From JBBPZA01 sp963797015 (GTDB lineage Bacteria; Actinomycetota; Thermoleophilia; Solirubrobacterales; Solirubrobacteraceae): 64,000 bases of DNA. Both the position numbers and the translations under genes were made by a program. Where the stretch lies: positions 434,001 through 498,000 of the forward strand of contig CAWCNV010000003.1 of assembly GCA_963797015.1 (NCBI GenBank), given 5' to 3'. Positions within the stretch are counted from its first letter, which is position 1. Each line of letters begins with the position of its first letter. Under the pieces are notes generated by a model. The model was not told where the DNA came from and ran no database searches. It saw nothing but the letters and a program-made list of their open reading frames with translations. This document shows positions 29,210 to 36,551 of this stretch, one piece after another.

Positions 29210-29874
29210 GCCGGCCCCGGGTCGCGATCGTCGACGACCACGGGCTGTTCCGTGCCGGGGTGCGCACCGAGCTGCACGAGCACGTGGAGGTGGTCGGCGA
29301 CGCCGCAGGCGTCGAGGAGGCGGTGGAGCTGATCGCGACCGCCGAGCCCGACGTGGTGCTGCTCGACGTGCACATGCCCGGAGGCGGGGGAGTCGAGGTG
29401 ATCCGACGTATCGCGCGCGACCGGCCGAACGTCCGCTTCCTCGCCCTGAGCGTCTCCGACGACCCCGAGGACGTCATCCGCGTGATCCGAGCCGGCGCGC
29501 GGGGCTACGTCACGAAGACGATCTCGGGCCCGGAGCTCGCCGACGCGGTGCGCCGCGTCGCCGGCGGCGACGCGGTGTTCTCCCCGCGACTGGCGGGCTT
29601 CGTGCTCGACGCGTTCGCCGGCGCACCGGCAGCGCCGGCGCAGGACGAGGAGGACGAGGCCGGGCTCGACCAGCTCACCCATCGCGAGCGCGAGGTCCTC
29701 CAGCTCATCGCGCGCGGGTACATGTACAAGGAGATCGCCCACCGGCTGGGGATCAGCGCCAAGACCGTAGAGGCACACGTCTCCGCCGTGCTGCGCAAGC
29801 TCCAGCTCTCGAGCCGGCACGAGCTCTCGCGGTGGGCCCTGGAGCGACGGCTGGTCAGCCTGGACGAGGAGTGA
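29206..29874 (+). CDS. NarL/LuxR-family response regulator
   Basis: A 222-residue regulator starting with GTG in a GTGA overlap with the kinase. Receiver domain: acidic pair in VAIVDDHGLF, phospho-Asp in VVLLDVHMPG, Lys in YVTKTISG. The output domain is a LuxR-type helix-turn-helix (LTHREREVLQLIARGYMYKE, ISAKTVEAHVSAVLRKL). It should activate genes when phosphorylated by the neighbouring PspC kinase. Its last 20 bases overlap the 3' end of the convergent MBL gene. Confidence 0.93.
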   Translation: MSRPRVAIVDDHGLFRAGVRTELHEHVEVVGDAAGVEEAVELIATAEPDVVLLDVHMPGGGGVEVIRRIARDRPNVRFLALSVSDDPEDVIRVIRAGARGYVTKTISGPELADAVRRVAGGDAVFSPRLAGFVLDAFAGAPAAPAQDEEDEAGLDQLTHREREVLQLIARGYMYKEIAHRLGISAKTVEAHVSAVLRKLQLSSRHELSRWALERRLVSLDEE

Positions 29875-30739
29875 GGCTTCCGTCGGCGGCGACGACCTCG
29901 AGCTCCGCCCCCTCCTTGGCGAACGTCAGCTCCGCCGGATCGCGCCCCAGCTCGCGCCACGACTCGTCCGCGAACGCCGCGAGCTGGTCCAGCATCGTGT
30001 CGGAGTGCAGCGGATCATGGTGGAAGAGCAGCACGTTGCGCGCGTCGACGCGGCGGGCGAAGCGCAGCGAGTCCGAGACCGCAGAGTGCCCCCAGCCGAG
30101 GTGGTCGGGGTACTCCTCGTCGCGGTACTGGCAATCGTGGACGAGCAGGTCCGCGCCCTGCGCGAGCTCGAAGCCCGTGATCCACTCGCCGTCGAGCTCC
30201 TCGACCGGCCCGCCGAGGGCGGGCTCGTGGTCGGGGATGTAGCAGAGCGTCGCGTCGCCGTCGGTGATGCGGTAGCCGAGCGTCGGGCCGCGGTGCGTGA
30301 CCGACGCGGCGAGGATGCGCGCGGGGCCGATCTCCCACTCGGTCGCGGGCGAGTCGCGGAACGAGACGTTGCACGGCAGCTCGCGCACCTCGACGGGCGA
30401 GAGCGGCGCTGAGATGTAGCGCCCGATGCGGTTCTCGAGCGACGCGTCGGGCGCCGCCGGCCCCCAGATCGTCAGGTCGTTGTCCGGGTCGAACGAGGGC
30501 TGGAAGAACAGCAGCCCCTGGATGTGGTCCAGGTGCAGGTGGGTCAGGAGGATCTGGATGTGCTCGCCCTTCTCGACGCGGTTGAGGCCGAGCGTGCGGA
30601 TGCCGGTGCCGGCGTCGAGGATCAGCATCGTCCCGTCGGACAGCGTGACCTCGAGGCACGAGGTGTTGCCGCCGTAACGGGTCGTCTCGGGACCGGGCGC
30701 GGGCACCGACCCGCGCGCGCCCCAGATGCGGACCTTCAC
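29855..30739 (-). CDS. MBL-fold hydrolase (PhnP/cAMP phosphodiesterase-like)
   Basis: A 294-residue MBL protein begun at GTG 30739, overlapping the stop of the PAS gene (GTGA). It opens with VRIWGARGSVPAPGPETTRY, GGNTSCLEV and then carries HLHLDH, the Asp in VHDCQYRDEEY and a late LFHHDPLHSD. This is the order seen in PhnP/AtsA-type phosphodiesterases. Coupling to a PAS protein suggests that the enzyme and its sensor act together, perhaps on a cyclic nucleotide or phosphodiester. That is inference. Confidence 0.85.
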   Translation of the reverse strand: MKVRIWGARGSVPAPGPETTRYGGNTSCLEVTLSDGTMLILDAGTGIRTLGLNRVEKGEHIQILLTHLHLDHIQGLLFFQPSFDPDNDLTIWGPAAPDASLENRIGRYISAPLSPVEVRELPCNVSFRDSPATEWEIGPARILAASVTHRGPTLGYRITDGDATLCYIPDHEPALGGPVEELDGEWITGFELAQGADLLVHDCQYRDEEYPDHLGWGHSAVSDSLRFARRVDARNVLLFHHDPLHSDTMLDQLAAFADESWRELGRDPAELTFAKEGAELEVVAADGSLTPRPG

Positions 30740-31197
30740 CGCGCGGCGTCCTTCATCGCGTCGGCCTCGTGTCCCTCGAGCGGCCGCGCCCCTGACTCCT
30801 CCTCTTCGACGGGCCAGAAGAAGGCCATCGCTCCGCGGAAGCCCTCGGTGCCGACGATCGGCAGCGCACTGAGGTCGATGTTGTGGCGCTCGTCGGCCAG
30901 CGTGTTGATGCAGAAGCGGCCGTGCGCCGGCCGGCCCGCGCGGAGCATCACGGTGAGCGGGAGCTCCTCGATCTCCAGCGCCTCGCCGCGGCGGTCGACG
31001 GGGCCGAACTCCTGCGTCCAGCGCTCGGGAGGGATGGGTCCGGTCTCCTCGAAGCGGCGCCCGAAGACCGCCGCCGCGGCCTCGTTGTAGTACACGAGCA
31101 TCGCGTCCTCGCCCACCAGGAAGGCGGGACTCGAGAGGCTCGCCATCAGGTTGCGCGCGTGGATCAGCTCGATCGGATGCTGCGCCATGCCTGCCAT
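30736..31197 (-). CDS. Stand-alone PAS-domain protein
   Basis: About 153 residues, begun at the ATG at 31197 (MAGMAQHPIEL); an ATG at 31227 would overlap the upstream gene and is less likely. A single PAS fold covers most of the chain: HARNLMASLSSPAFLVGED, then YYNEAAAAVFGRRFEETG and GRFCINTLADERHNIDLS. The C-terminus is acidic. There is no output domain, and the stop overlaps the MBL gene start, so it probably regulates that enzyme. The gene upstream (RlpA-like) is 5 bases away. Confidence 0.8.
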   Translation of the reverse strand: MAGMAQHPIELIHARNLMASLSSPAFLVGEDAMLVYYNEAAAAVFGRRFEETGPIPPERWTQEFGPVDRRGEALEIEELPLTVMLRAGRPAHGRFCINTLADERHNIDLSALPIVGTEGFRGAMAFFWPVEEEESGARPLEGHEADAMKDAAR

Positions 31198-31202
31198 GGA
31201 CT

Positions 31203-31604
31203 CTACTTGTCGTCTGCCAGCGCCCACTCGACTTCCCCCAGACCATTGAAGTTCAGCGCATCCGCGGTCGCCGGTGTGAGATCGAAGTCACGCCCGGCGA
31301 CATACGGTCCGCGGTCGATGATCGGGGCCGTGGCGGTGCGGCCGCGCAGCCGGAAGACGACGTGCGCGCCGCACGGCAGCGTCTTGCTCGCGGCGCCGGT
31401 CTGACCCTCCTGCAGCGTGCCGCCACACGCGAGCGGGTCCCCGTAGGTGGCGAACGTGGAGGCCACCGCCGTGCGGTAGTGCAGCGCCGGCCGGCCCGCG
31501 TTCGCGCCCACGACCACGCCGACCACCAGCGCGACCACGGCGGCGCCGGCGAGCGCGGCGCGGCGGCGGCGGGCGGCCGCGGGGATGCGTCGCGGGAGCT
31601 TCAT
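31203..31604 (-). CDS. Secreted RlpA-like double-psi beta-barrel protein
   Basis: A 133-residue exported or membrane-anchored protein: basic start, one hydrophobic helix (AALAGAAVVALVVGVVVG) and a 90-residue DPBB domain. ASTFATYG opens the barrel, CGGTLQ gives the first Cys, LPCGAHVVFRLRGR the second, and IIDRGPYVAGRDFDLT carries the conserved Asp of RlpA/expansin-type folds. RlpA proteins bind or cleave peptidoglycan glycan strands. It is the first of three close genes (RlpA-like, PAS, MBL). Confidence 0.85.
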   Translation of the reverse strand: MKLPRRIPAAARRRRAALAGAAVVALVVGVVVGANAGRPALHYRTAVASTFATYGDPLACGGTLQEGQTGAASKTLPCGAHVVFRLRGRTATAPIIDRGPYVAGRDFDLTPATADALNFNGLGEVEWALADDK

Positions 31605-31646
31605 CGCGCGGACATCATCGGTGCTCGCGCGCTGAGCGGTCCGGCG

Positions 31647-32738
31647 TCAGCCCGCGTCGGCCGCGCGCAATCCGGTGTGATCGCCGCGGCGCGAGGTCAA
31701 CGAGAGGTCGGCGGCGTCGAGCAGGCTCTCGGCGGTCATCGCCGGCTCGAGCTCCGCGCTCCCGCACGCGAGCTGCAGCGGCCCGCCGTCGGGCGCGGCA
31801 CATACCTGCTCCACCGCCGCGACCAGGCGCGCGGCCACCAGGTCCGCGTCCGCCTGCCGCGCGTCCGGCAGGAGCACCGCGAACTCGTCGCCGCCCCAGC
31901 GGTAGGTGCGGTAGGTGGGCTCGGTGCGGCGCGTCTCGCCGGCCAGCGCCGTCGCCACCGACCGCAGGCAGGCGTCGCCCGCGAGGTGGCCGAAACGGTC
32001 GTTGACGTCCTTGAAGTTGTGCACGTCGGCGACGACCACACTCAGCGGCCGGGCCTCCGCGCGCGCGTCCTCGACCGCGCTGCGCAGGGTTTCGTCGAAC
32101 GCGCGCCGGTTGCCGAGGCCGGTCAGCGGATCGAGCCGCGCGAGCTTGGCAGCGCGTCGCGAGTCGCGCTCGCGCGCGAGCCGGTCGCGTCGCACGCCGG
32201 CCATGAACGCGTGCGCGATGACGGCCATGAAGATCCACACCACGAGCCGCGCCAGCACCTCTCCCGCGAGCGCCAGCGACGCGTCCCCGTAGATCAGCGG
32301 CGCCGCGGTCATGGCCGAAGCGGCGAGCACGGAGAGCGCGAACTGGGTCGTGGGGTGAAGCGCGGCGAAGTTGACCATCCACAGCAGCGTCAACGCGACC
32401 TGGGGCGAGTCGGCTCCGCCGGTCAGCGGGATGAGGATGGCGAGCCCGGCGAGCCCCGACCACTGCAGCACCGCGAGCCGGCCGAAGGTCGTCGTCGCGC
32501 CGGGGCGTAGGAGGGAGGCGCCGCCGGCGAGCGTCGCGAGCCCGATGACCACGCCAACCGTCCAGCCCGCCACCCCGAGCCCGTGCGTAGGCGGCGCGAA
32601 CGCGAACAGCGCGAGCTCGAGCGTGCCGGCGACGATCGCGACCGCGCCCGAGCCACGGCGCCCGAGCTCCAGGTCCGCGCCCGCGTAGGGTCCTTCCATT
32701 ACCACGGCGCCCATGCCGCTGTCCCCCGCCTGCATCAC
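31647..32738 (-). CDS. Membrane GGDEF diguanylate cyclase
   Basis: A 363-residue protein with about six membrane helices (residues 30-185) and a C-terminal GGDEF domain. RLDPLTGLGNRRAF begins the catalytic domain and RWGGDEFAVLL is an intact active-site motif, so c-di-GMP synthesis is likely. The usual FDLDxFK region reads VADVHNFKDVND. GTG at 32738 and ATG at 32735 are both possible starts. This is the last chromosomal gene before the tRNA-linked islands. Confidence 0.88.
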   Translation of the reverse strand: MMQAGDSGMGAVVMEGPYAGADLELGRRGSGAVAIVAGTLELALFAFAPPTHGLGVAGWTVGVVIGLATLAGGASLLRPGATTTFGRLAVLQWSGLAGLAILIPLTGGADSPQVALTLLWMVNFAALHPTTQFALSVLAASAMTAAPLIYGDASLALAGEVLARLVVWIFMAVIAHAFMAGVRRDRLARERDSRRAAKLARLDPLTGLGNRRAFDETLRSAVEDARAEARPLSVVVADVHNFKDVNDRFGHLAGDACLRSVATALAGETRRTEPTYRTYRWGGDEFAVLLPDARQADADLVAARLVAAVEQVCAAPDGGPLQLACGSAELEPAMTAESLLDAADLSLTSRRGDHTGLRAADAG

Positions 32739-32842
32739 CGCAATCTTCCCTGTCTATCGGCGGCCGCGTGCCGCCTCTTGATATCGCCTGGACGGCGCTA
32801 CGATGCGTTTCCGGCAGCGGATCAGACCGATTCTGCCGCCCC

Positions 32843-32915
32843 GCCGACGTAGCTCAGCTGGTAGAGCACTTCACTCGTAATGAAGGGGTCCCCGGTTCGA
32901 GTCCGGGCGTCGGCT
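32843..32915 (+). tRNA. tRNA-Thr, anticodon CGT
   Basis: A 73-base cloverleaf: acceptor GCCGACG with CGTCGGC, D stem GCTC/GAGC, anticodon stem CTTCA/TGAAG with loop CTCGTAA (anticodon CGT), T stem CCCGG/CCGGG with TTCGAGT loop, discriminator T. CCA is not encoded. Its 3' part from the anticodon loop on is repeated three times downstream, marking it as the integration site of the islands. Confidence 0.95.
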
Positions 32916-32917
32916 CT
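32874..32917 (+). repeat. att copy 1 (3' half of tRNA-Thr)
   Basis: Forty-four bases from the tRNA anticodon loop to two bases past the tRNA. Exact copies lie at 40828-40871 and 46229-46272 and a degenerate one at 49279-49321. This is the expected attachment-site core of tyrosine-recombinase elements. Confidence 0.9.
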
Positions 32918-32927
32918 CGCCGAGAGG

Positions 32928-32944
32928 CCCGCTCAGGGAGCGGG
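32928..32944 (+). terminator. Hairpin after tRNA-Thr
   Basis: CCCGCTC and GAGCGGG form a perfect 7-bp stem with a 3-base loop, 12 bases after the tRNA. A comparable hairpin (GCCGCTC/GAGCGGC, 40881-40897) follows att copy 2. Confidence 0.5.
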
Positions 32945-32965
32945 AAGACGCGCTCCTCGGTCGGC

Positions 32966-33388
32966 CTACGCATCGGCGGCGGCCCTGCGGTCGGGGAACA
33001 CCGGGGGAACACGGGCCTCGCGGATCGCCTGCTCGGCGTCGCGGGGCACTGCGCCGTGTACGTCCTCGAACACGTGCTGGTAGGTCCTGAGGCACACGTC
33101 GGGCGAGTGGCCGAGCCAGGCGGCGACCTCGACCACCGAGCGGCCCTCGTGCGCCCACAGTGACGCGGCGGAGTGCCGCAGGTCGTAGGGGACGAACCCG
33201 TCGCCCAGCCCGACGCGCTTCGCGAGCGGCTTGAACACTCGGCAACGCCAGTTGCGGTAGTCGGTCTCCCTCCACTGCGCCCCGTCCGGGCGGGGGAAGA
33301 TGGGCGCGTCGTCGGGCGGGTTGCCCGACGCCATCCGCCACTCCAGCAGGTCGGCTCGGACGGGCGCCATGAGCCGCGCGTCGCGTCT
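32966..33388 (-). pseudogene. Tyrosine recombinase (integrase), C-terminal part
   Basis: About 140 residues of the catalytic half of a phage-type integrase: APVRADLLEWRMASG, then YDLRHSAASLWAHEG with the Arg of the RHxxH region, WLGHSPDVCLRTYQHVF with the second His and the nucleophile Tyr, ending 50 bases from att copy 1. The N-terminal and core parts with the first catalytic Arg are not upstream on this strand, so the gene is broken. Homology starts abruptly near 33388, where an oppositely oriented integrase piece begins. Confidence 0.8.
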
Positions 33389-33393
33389 CCAGT

Positions 33394-33633
33394 AACCACG
33401 TCCGGGCGGTCCCGACGCCGCAGGCGCTGCGCCAGCGCGCGGTGCGCGCCGTCCCGCCCGACGTGGTCGAGCAGATGCGCGCGGCGGCCGCCGCCGACGG
33501 CGACCAGCTCACGGCGACACTGCTCTCGGTGCTGGCCTACGTCGGCCCCCGCCCGTTCACCGAGGCGTGCGGGGCGCGGTGGGAGGACGCGCGCGAGCGG
33601 ACGCTGACGCTCCACGCGATGAAGACCCGGCGC
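33394..33633 (+). pseudogene. Integrase core fragment in opposite orientation
   Basis: About 80 residues read on the plus strand as an integrase core: NHVRAV, then RQRAVRAVPPDVVEQMRAA, then TLLSVLAYVGPRPF with the first catalytic Arg, ARWEDARERTLTL and the end HAMKTRR. This is the part that should precede the minus-strand C-terminal fragment. The two pieces abut head to head near 33390, which is most simply explained by inversion of this segment in a once-continuous gene. Confidence 0.6.
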
Positions 33634-33648
33634 GGCGTCGCGCCGGGT
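33625..33648 (-). terminator. Perfect 10-bp hairpin at operon end and inversion edge
   Basis: ACCCGGCGCG and CGCGCCGGGT flank a 4-base loop, just past the stop of the membrane-reductase gene read on the minus strand. It can serve as the terminator of the apbE operon. It also coincides with the right edge of the inverted integrase piece. Confidence 0.5.
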
Positions 33649-33656
33649 GGTTCCGT

Positions 33657-34247
33657 TCAGGTCTCGGCGGCGATACGCGGGGCGGTTGGCCGCGCGGGGC
33701 GGTTGGATCGCGATGGCTTGGGGAGCATGCGGTAGGTGAACGCGAACACGATCGGCGCGGTGAGGATGGTCAGCATCGCGATCATCCAGGGCGAGCGGCC
33801 GCTAGTGCCTGCGCCCACGACGTGGCCGAGAGCGAGGAGGTAGGCGACGACGGTCCAGCGGTGCAGCCAGCGCCAGGTCTTGGCGCCGATCCACTTGCGG
33901 GCGTAGAAGCTGAGGCCGAGGATTGCGGCAAGCCAGGCGGCGATGATGCCGATGCCGGTCCACAGCGGCCGGTAGCTCATCTGGAACGGGAGGGTGATGC
34001 CGGCGATGCCGGGCCTGAGGTAGCCGTCGGCGAGGAGGACTGCCGCGTGGGCGACGATCAGCCCGAGGGTGACCAGCGTCGTGGCCTCGTGGTAGCGCTT
34101 GAGCTTCGCGGGCAGGCCGGGTCGGCGGATGATGCGGCCCGACATGGCGAGTCCGAGGCCGACGGAGATCGCGAGCATGATGATCGCGACGATGCCGAAG
34201 GCGCGGCTGGCCAGCCAGAAGATCTGCTGGGTTGGGTCGGTGTTCAT
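33657..34247 (-). CDS. Ferric-reductase-like transmembrane haem protein (MsrQ/YedZ-like)
   Basis: A 196-residue membrane protein with five or six helices, begun at the ATG at 34247, which overlaps the apbE stop (ATGA). His residues in helices (KRYHEATTL, IVAHAAVLL, WRWLHRWTV, LALGHVVG) can bind two b-type haems as in the ferric reductase-like/YedZ family. It lacks the cytosolic FAD/NAD domain of full ferric reductases, so electrons must come from a partner. Neighbouring apbE suggests a flavinylated partner protein. It is the last gene of a four-gene operon. Confidence 0.85.
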   Translation of the reverse strand: MNTDPTQQIFWLASRAFGIVAIIMLAISVGLGLAMSGRIIRRPGLPAKLKRYHEATTLVTLGLIVAHAAVLLADGYLRPGIAGITLPFQMSYRPLWTGIGIIAAWLAAILGLSFYARKWIGAKTWRWLHRWTVVAYLLALGHVVGAGTSGRSPWMIAMLTILTAPIVFAFTYRMLPKPSRSNRPARPTAPRIAAET

Positions 34248-35212
34248 CGGCTGAGCGCGGCTTCGTGGTCGGCATCGCGGTCGAGGTCGCCGGCGAGCAC
34301 GAGCTCGCCGTCGTCGAGGATCAGCGCTCCGCCGTGACGGGCGAGGAGGGCGTGGCCGTGGTCGGGTCCGAGCAGTACGGCGGCTTTGGCCACGGTCTCG
34401 GCCTCCAGTGCCGTCTGGGCGAGGGCGGTGGCTTGGATCACCCCGGTCCATGCCGGCTTTCCGCTGGCGGGGTCGATGAGGTGGTGCGCATAGCCCTCGG
34501 CGGTGCGCCAGACGCGCGTGCGCAGGCCGCTGGTGGCGATCGCGGCGCTGTCTCGGACGAGCTCGTGGGCGATCTCACCGGTGAGCGGGTGCTCGATGCA
34601 CACGGCGCGCGGCGCCGGGTGGGTGCCGCCGAGGCGGATGTCGCCGCCGGCGTCGACGGCGAATGCGGGTAAATGGGCGAGCATGCGCGCTGCGATGTCG
34701 ACCGCTATCCCCTTGGCGCTCCCGCCGAGGTCGAGGCGCACCCCGGCAGGGACCCGAACGGTGCCAGCAGCCGGGTCGAGCTCGATCTTTCGCCACGCGC
34801 CCGCGGAGTGCGCGCCGGCGCTGCAGCGCGCGGGCGCGGCGGCGATCGCCGCCTCCAGGGCGGCGGGCTCGAGCCCTATGCGGGAGCGGGCATAGCCGGC
34901 CTGCTCGAGCTGGGGCAGCACCGTTGGGTCGACCAGGCCGTCGCTGATTCGGGCGGCGTCCACCGCCGCTGCGATCGCCGCGAACATTGTCTGCGAGACC
35001 GAGACGGTTGCGCCGCTGCGCGCGTTGAACCGGCAAAGCTCGCTCGCCGGCTCAAACCGCGTGAGTGCGCGGTGGAGGCGTGTGAGGCGCGCCTGGACGC
35101 GCAGCGCCGCGATTCGGCCGTCGAGCGGCGCCTCGGCGAGGGCCGCGACGAGCAACCGCACACGGGTGCCGAAGAGATCGAAGCTGTGCTCGTGCTCGAT
35201 CGCGGTGTTCAT
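34244..35212 (-). CDS. apbE: FAD:protein FMN transferase
   Basis: A 322-residue ApbE-family flavin transferase, which attaches FMN to Thr/Ser of target redox proteins. FDLFGTRVRLLV at the start, LTRFEPASELCRFNA, the LDLGGSAKGIAVD block, AFAVDAGGDIRLGG, IATSGLRTRVW and HHLIDPASGKP follow the family order. No lipobox is seen, so it may act in the cytoplasm. No FMN_bind-domain target is found in this window; the two small membrane proteins upstream lack the recognised acceptor motif. Overlaps its neighbours on both sides. Confidence 0.9.
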   Translation of the reverse strand: MNTAIEHEHSFDLFGTRVRLLVAALAEAPLDGRIAALRVQARLTRLHRALTRFEPASELCRFNARSGATVSVSQTMFAAIAAAVDAARISDGLVDPTVLPQLEQAGYARSRIGLEPAALEAAIAAAPARCSAGAHSAGAWRKIELDPAAGTVRVPAGVRLDLGGSAKGIAVDIAARMLAHLPAFAVDAGGDIRLGGTHPAPRAVCIEHPLTGEIAHELVRDSAAIATSGLRTRVWRTAEGYAHHLIDPASGKPAWTGVIQATALAQTALEAETVAKAAVLLGPDHGHALLARHGGALILDDGELVLAGDLDRDADHEAALSR

Positions 35213-35454
35213 GACGTGCGGGTGGTGACCGGAGCGGGCGCCGGGGCGGGCTGCGCGGTTCCGCTGGCCGGGCTGGCGTGCGCGGCGGGCACCGGGATGG
35301 CAGGGGCTGCGGTGGCGTGCTGGTTGGTGGCGTTGTAGAAGAGGGCGGCCCAGATCACGGCTGCCGAGGTCGTCGCCGCAGCCGCGACGGTGAGCAGGCT
35401 GTGGCCCAGGGAGCCGCGTCTGGGCGGCGGGGTGCGTGGGGTCTGATCAGTCAT
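35209..35454 (-). CDS. Small single-pass membrane protein of the apbE operon
   Basis: An 81-residue protein with one membrane helix (SLLTVAAAATTSAAVIWAAL) and an exported tail rich in Ala, Pro and Thr. No cofactor motif is present. Its stop overlaps the apbE start (ATGA), which supports a real translated gene. It could tether or space a redox partner in the envelope; that is a guess. Confidence 0.65.
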   Translation of the reverse strand: MTDQTPRTPPPRRGSLGHSLLTVAAAATTSAAVIWAALFYNATNQHATAAPAIPVPAAHASPASGTAQPAPAPAPVTTRTS

Positions 35455-35459
35455 CGTTA

Positions 35460-35684
35460 CTAGTCCTCCTTGTAGGACGCGTTCTCGTCGCCCTCCGGCT
35501 CGCCGCGGCCGGCGACCTGGCTGCCCGGAGCGGCGGTGGGTTGCTGGACGGTGGCGGCTGCGGGTGTCGTAGTTCCGGCGGTCGCCGGCTCGTGCTTGTG
35601 CAACGCTAGGCCGAAGGTCGAGACGCCGGCGAGGAACAGCGCGGTGACCATGGCGGCGATCTTGATGCGGGCCTTGTCGGTCAT
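35460..35684 (-). CDS. Small membrane protein, first gene of the apbE operon
   Basis: A 74-residue protein with one N-terminal helix (IAAMVTALFLAGVSTFGLAL), a HKHEP stretch and an acidic end (EPEGDENASYKED). Similar in design to the next gene (N-terminal anchor, Ala/Pro/Thr tail). Its start faces the two-component system across a 189-base region with two copies of the 29-bp palindrome. Confidence 0.65.
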   Translation of the reverse strand: MTDKARIKIAAMVTALFLAGVSTFGLALHKHEPATAGTTTPAAATVQQPTAAPGSQVAGRGEPEGDENASYKED

Positions 35685-35716
35685 GCGCTCATCCTGGACG
35701 GCGGCGGTGAGACGGC

Positions 35717-35745
35717 TGTAAGGCGGGGGTCAGAGCGCCCTTACC
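35717..35745. promoter_or_regulatory. 29-bp palindromic operator, copy A1
   Basis: Follows the pattern GTAAGGCG, eleven central bases, then GCCCTTACC. Same length and end sequences as copies A2, B1 and B2. It lies in the divergent promoter region between the apbE operon and the OmpR-type regulator. Likely binding site of that regulator (inference). Confidence 0.65.
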
Positions 35746-35803
35746 TTTCCGCGGACGCCGTGCCCGCACATTGCCGACGATTCGGGTGCTGCGGGAAACG
35801 CTT

Positions 35804-35832
35804 GGTAAGAGCCGGTTCAGAACGCGCTTACC
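35804..35832. promoter_or_regulatory. 29-bp palindromic operator, copy A2
   Basis: GGTAAGAGC at one end and GCGCTTACC at the other, 87 bases from copy A1 and 42 bases before the regulator ATG. The position fits direct control of the regulator promoter. Confidence 0.7.
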
Positions 35833-35873
35833 TGGCTGTTCGGCGCGCCCGGCGGGCTTAGCATGGCGTCGAG

Positions 35874-36551
35874 ATGCGCATCCTGGTCGTTGAAGACGAG
35901 CGCACGTTGGCGGGCTTCATGGCGCAGAGCCTTCAGGCCGACGGCTACGCCGTGACGGTCGCCAATGACGGTGAGAGCGGCGAGCTGGAAGCGCTGACCG
36001 GCGATTACGGGCTGGTCCTGCTCGACGTGATGCTGCCCGGCCGGAACGGCCTGCAGGTGCTCGAGGCGATTCGCGCGCGCAGGCCCGAGTTGCCGGTGAT
36101 CGTCTTGACCGCGCGCGGCGCGATCGAGCAGAAGGTCGAGGGGCTCGACCGAGGCGCCAACGACTACGTCACGAAGCCGTTTTCCTTCGAGGAGCTGCTG
36201 GCGCGCGTGCGCGCGCAGCTGCGCATGCCGACTCAGCGTGAGGCGTCCGTGCTGGAGGCCGGTGATGTCCGCCTCGACCTGCGCACGCGGCGTGTCGAGC
36301 GCGACGGCCGCGATGTCAAGCTGACCGCGCGCGAGTTCGAGCTGCTCGCGTACCTCGCTCGCCACCCCGACCAGGTGCTCTCGCGCGAGCAGATCCTCAA
36401 CGCTGTCTGGGGCTTCGACTTCGACCCCGGGACCAAGGTGCTGGAGGTCTACATCGGCTACCTCCGCCGCAAGCTGGGCGGCGACGACGCGGCGAGCCCG
36501 ATCGAGACGGTCCGCAACGTCGGCTACCGGCTGCGCGCGGCGCGTGGCTAG
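35874..36551 (+). CDS. OmpR/PhoB-family response regulator
   Basis: A 225-residue regulator: receiver domain with VVEDERTLAGF, phospho-Asp in VLLDVMLPGRNG and Lys in YVTKPFSFEEL, then a winged-helix domain (LTAREFELLAYLARHPDQ, VLEVYIGYLRRKLG, TVRNVGYRL). The kinase gene overlaps its 3' end. The nearest repeated palindromes (A1, A2 upstream; B1, B2 before the flavin reductase) make it the probable controller of the redox genes on this island, including itself. Confidence 0.93.
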   Translation: MRILVVEDERTLAGFMAQSLQADGYAVTVANDGESGELEALTGDYGLVLLDVMLPGRNGLQVLEAIRARRPELPVIVLTARGAIEQKVEGLDRGANDYVTKPFSFEELLARVRAQLRMPTQREASVLEAGDVRLDLRTRRVERDGRDVKLTAREFELLAYLARHPDQVLSREQILNAVWGFDFDPGTKVLEVYIGYLRRKLGGDDAASPIETVRNVGYRLRAARG

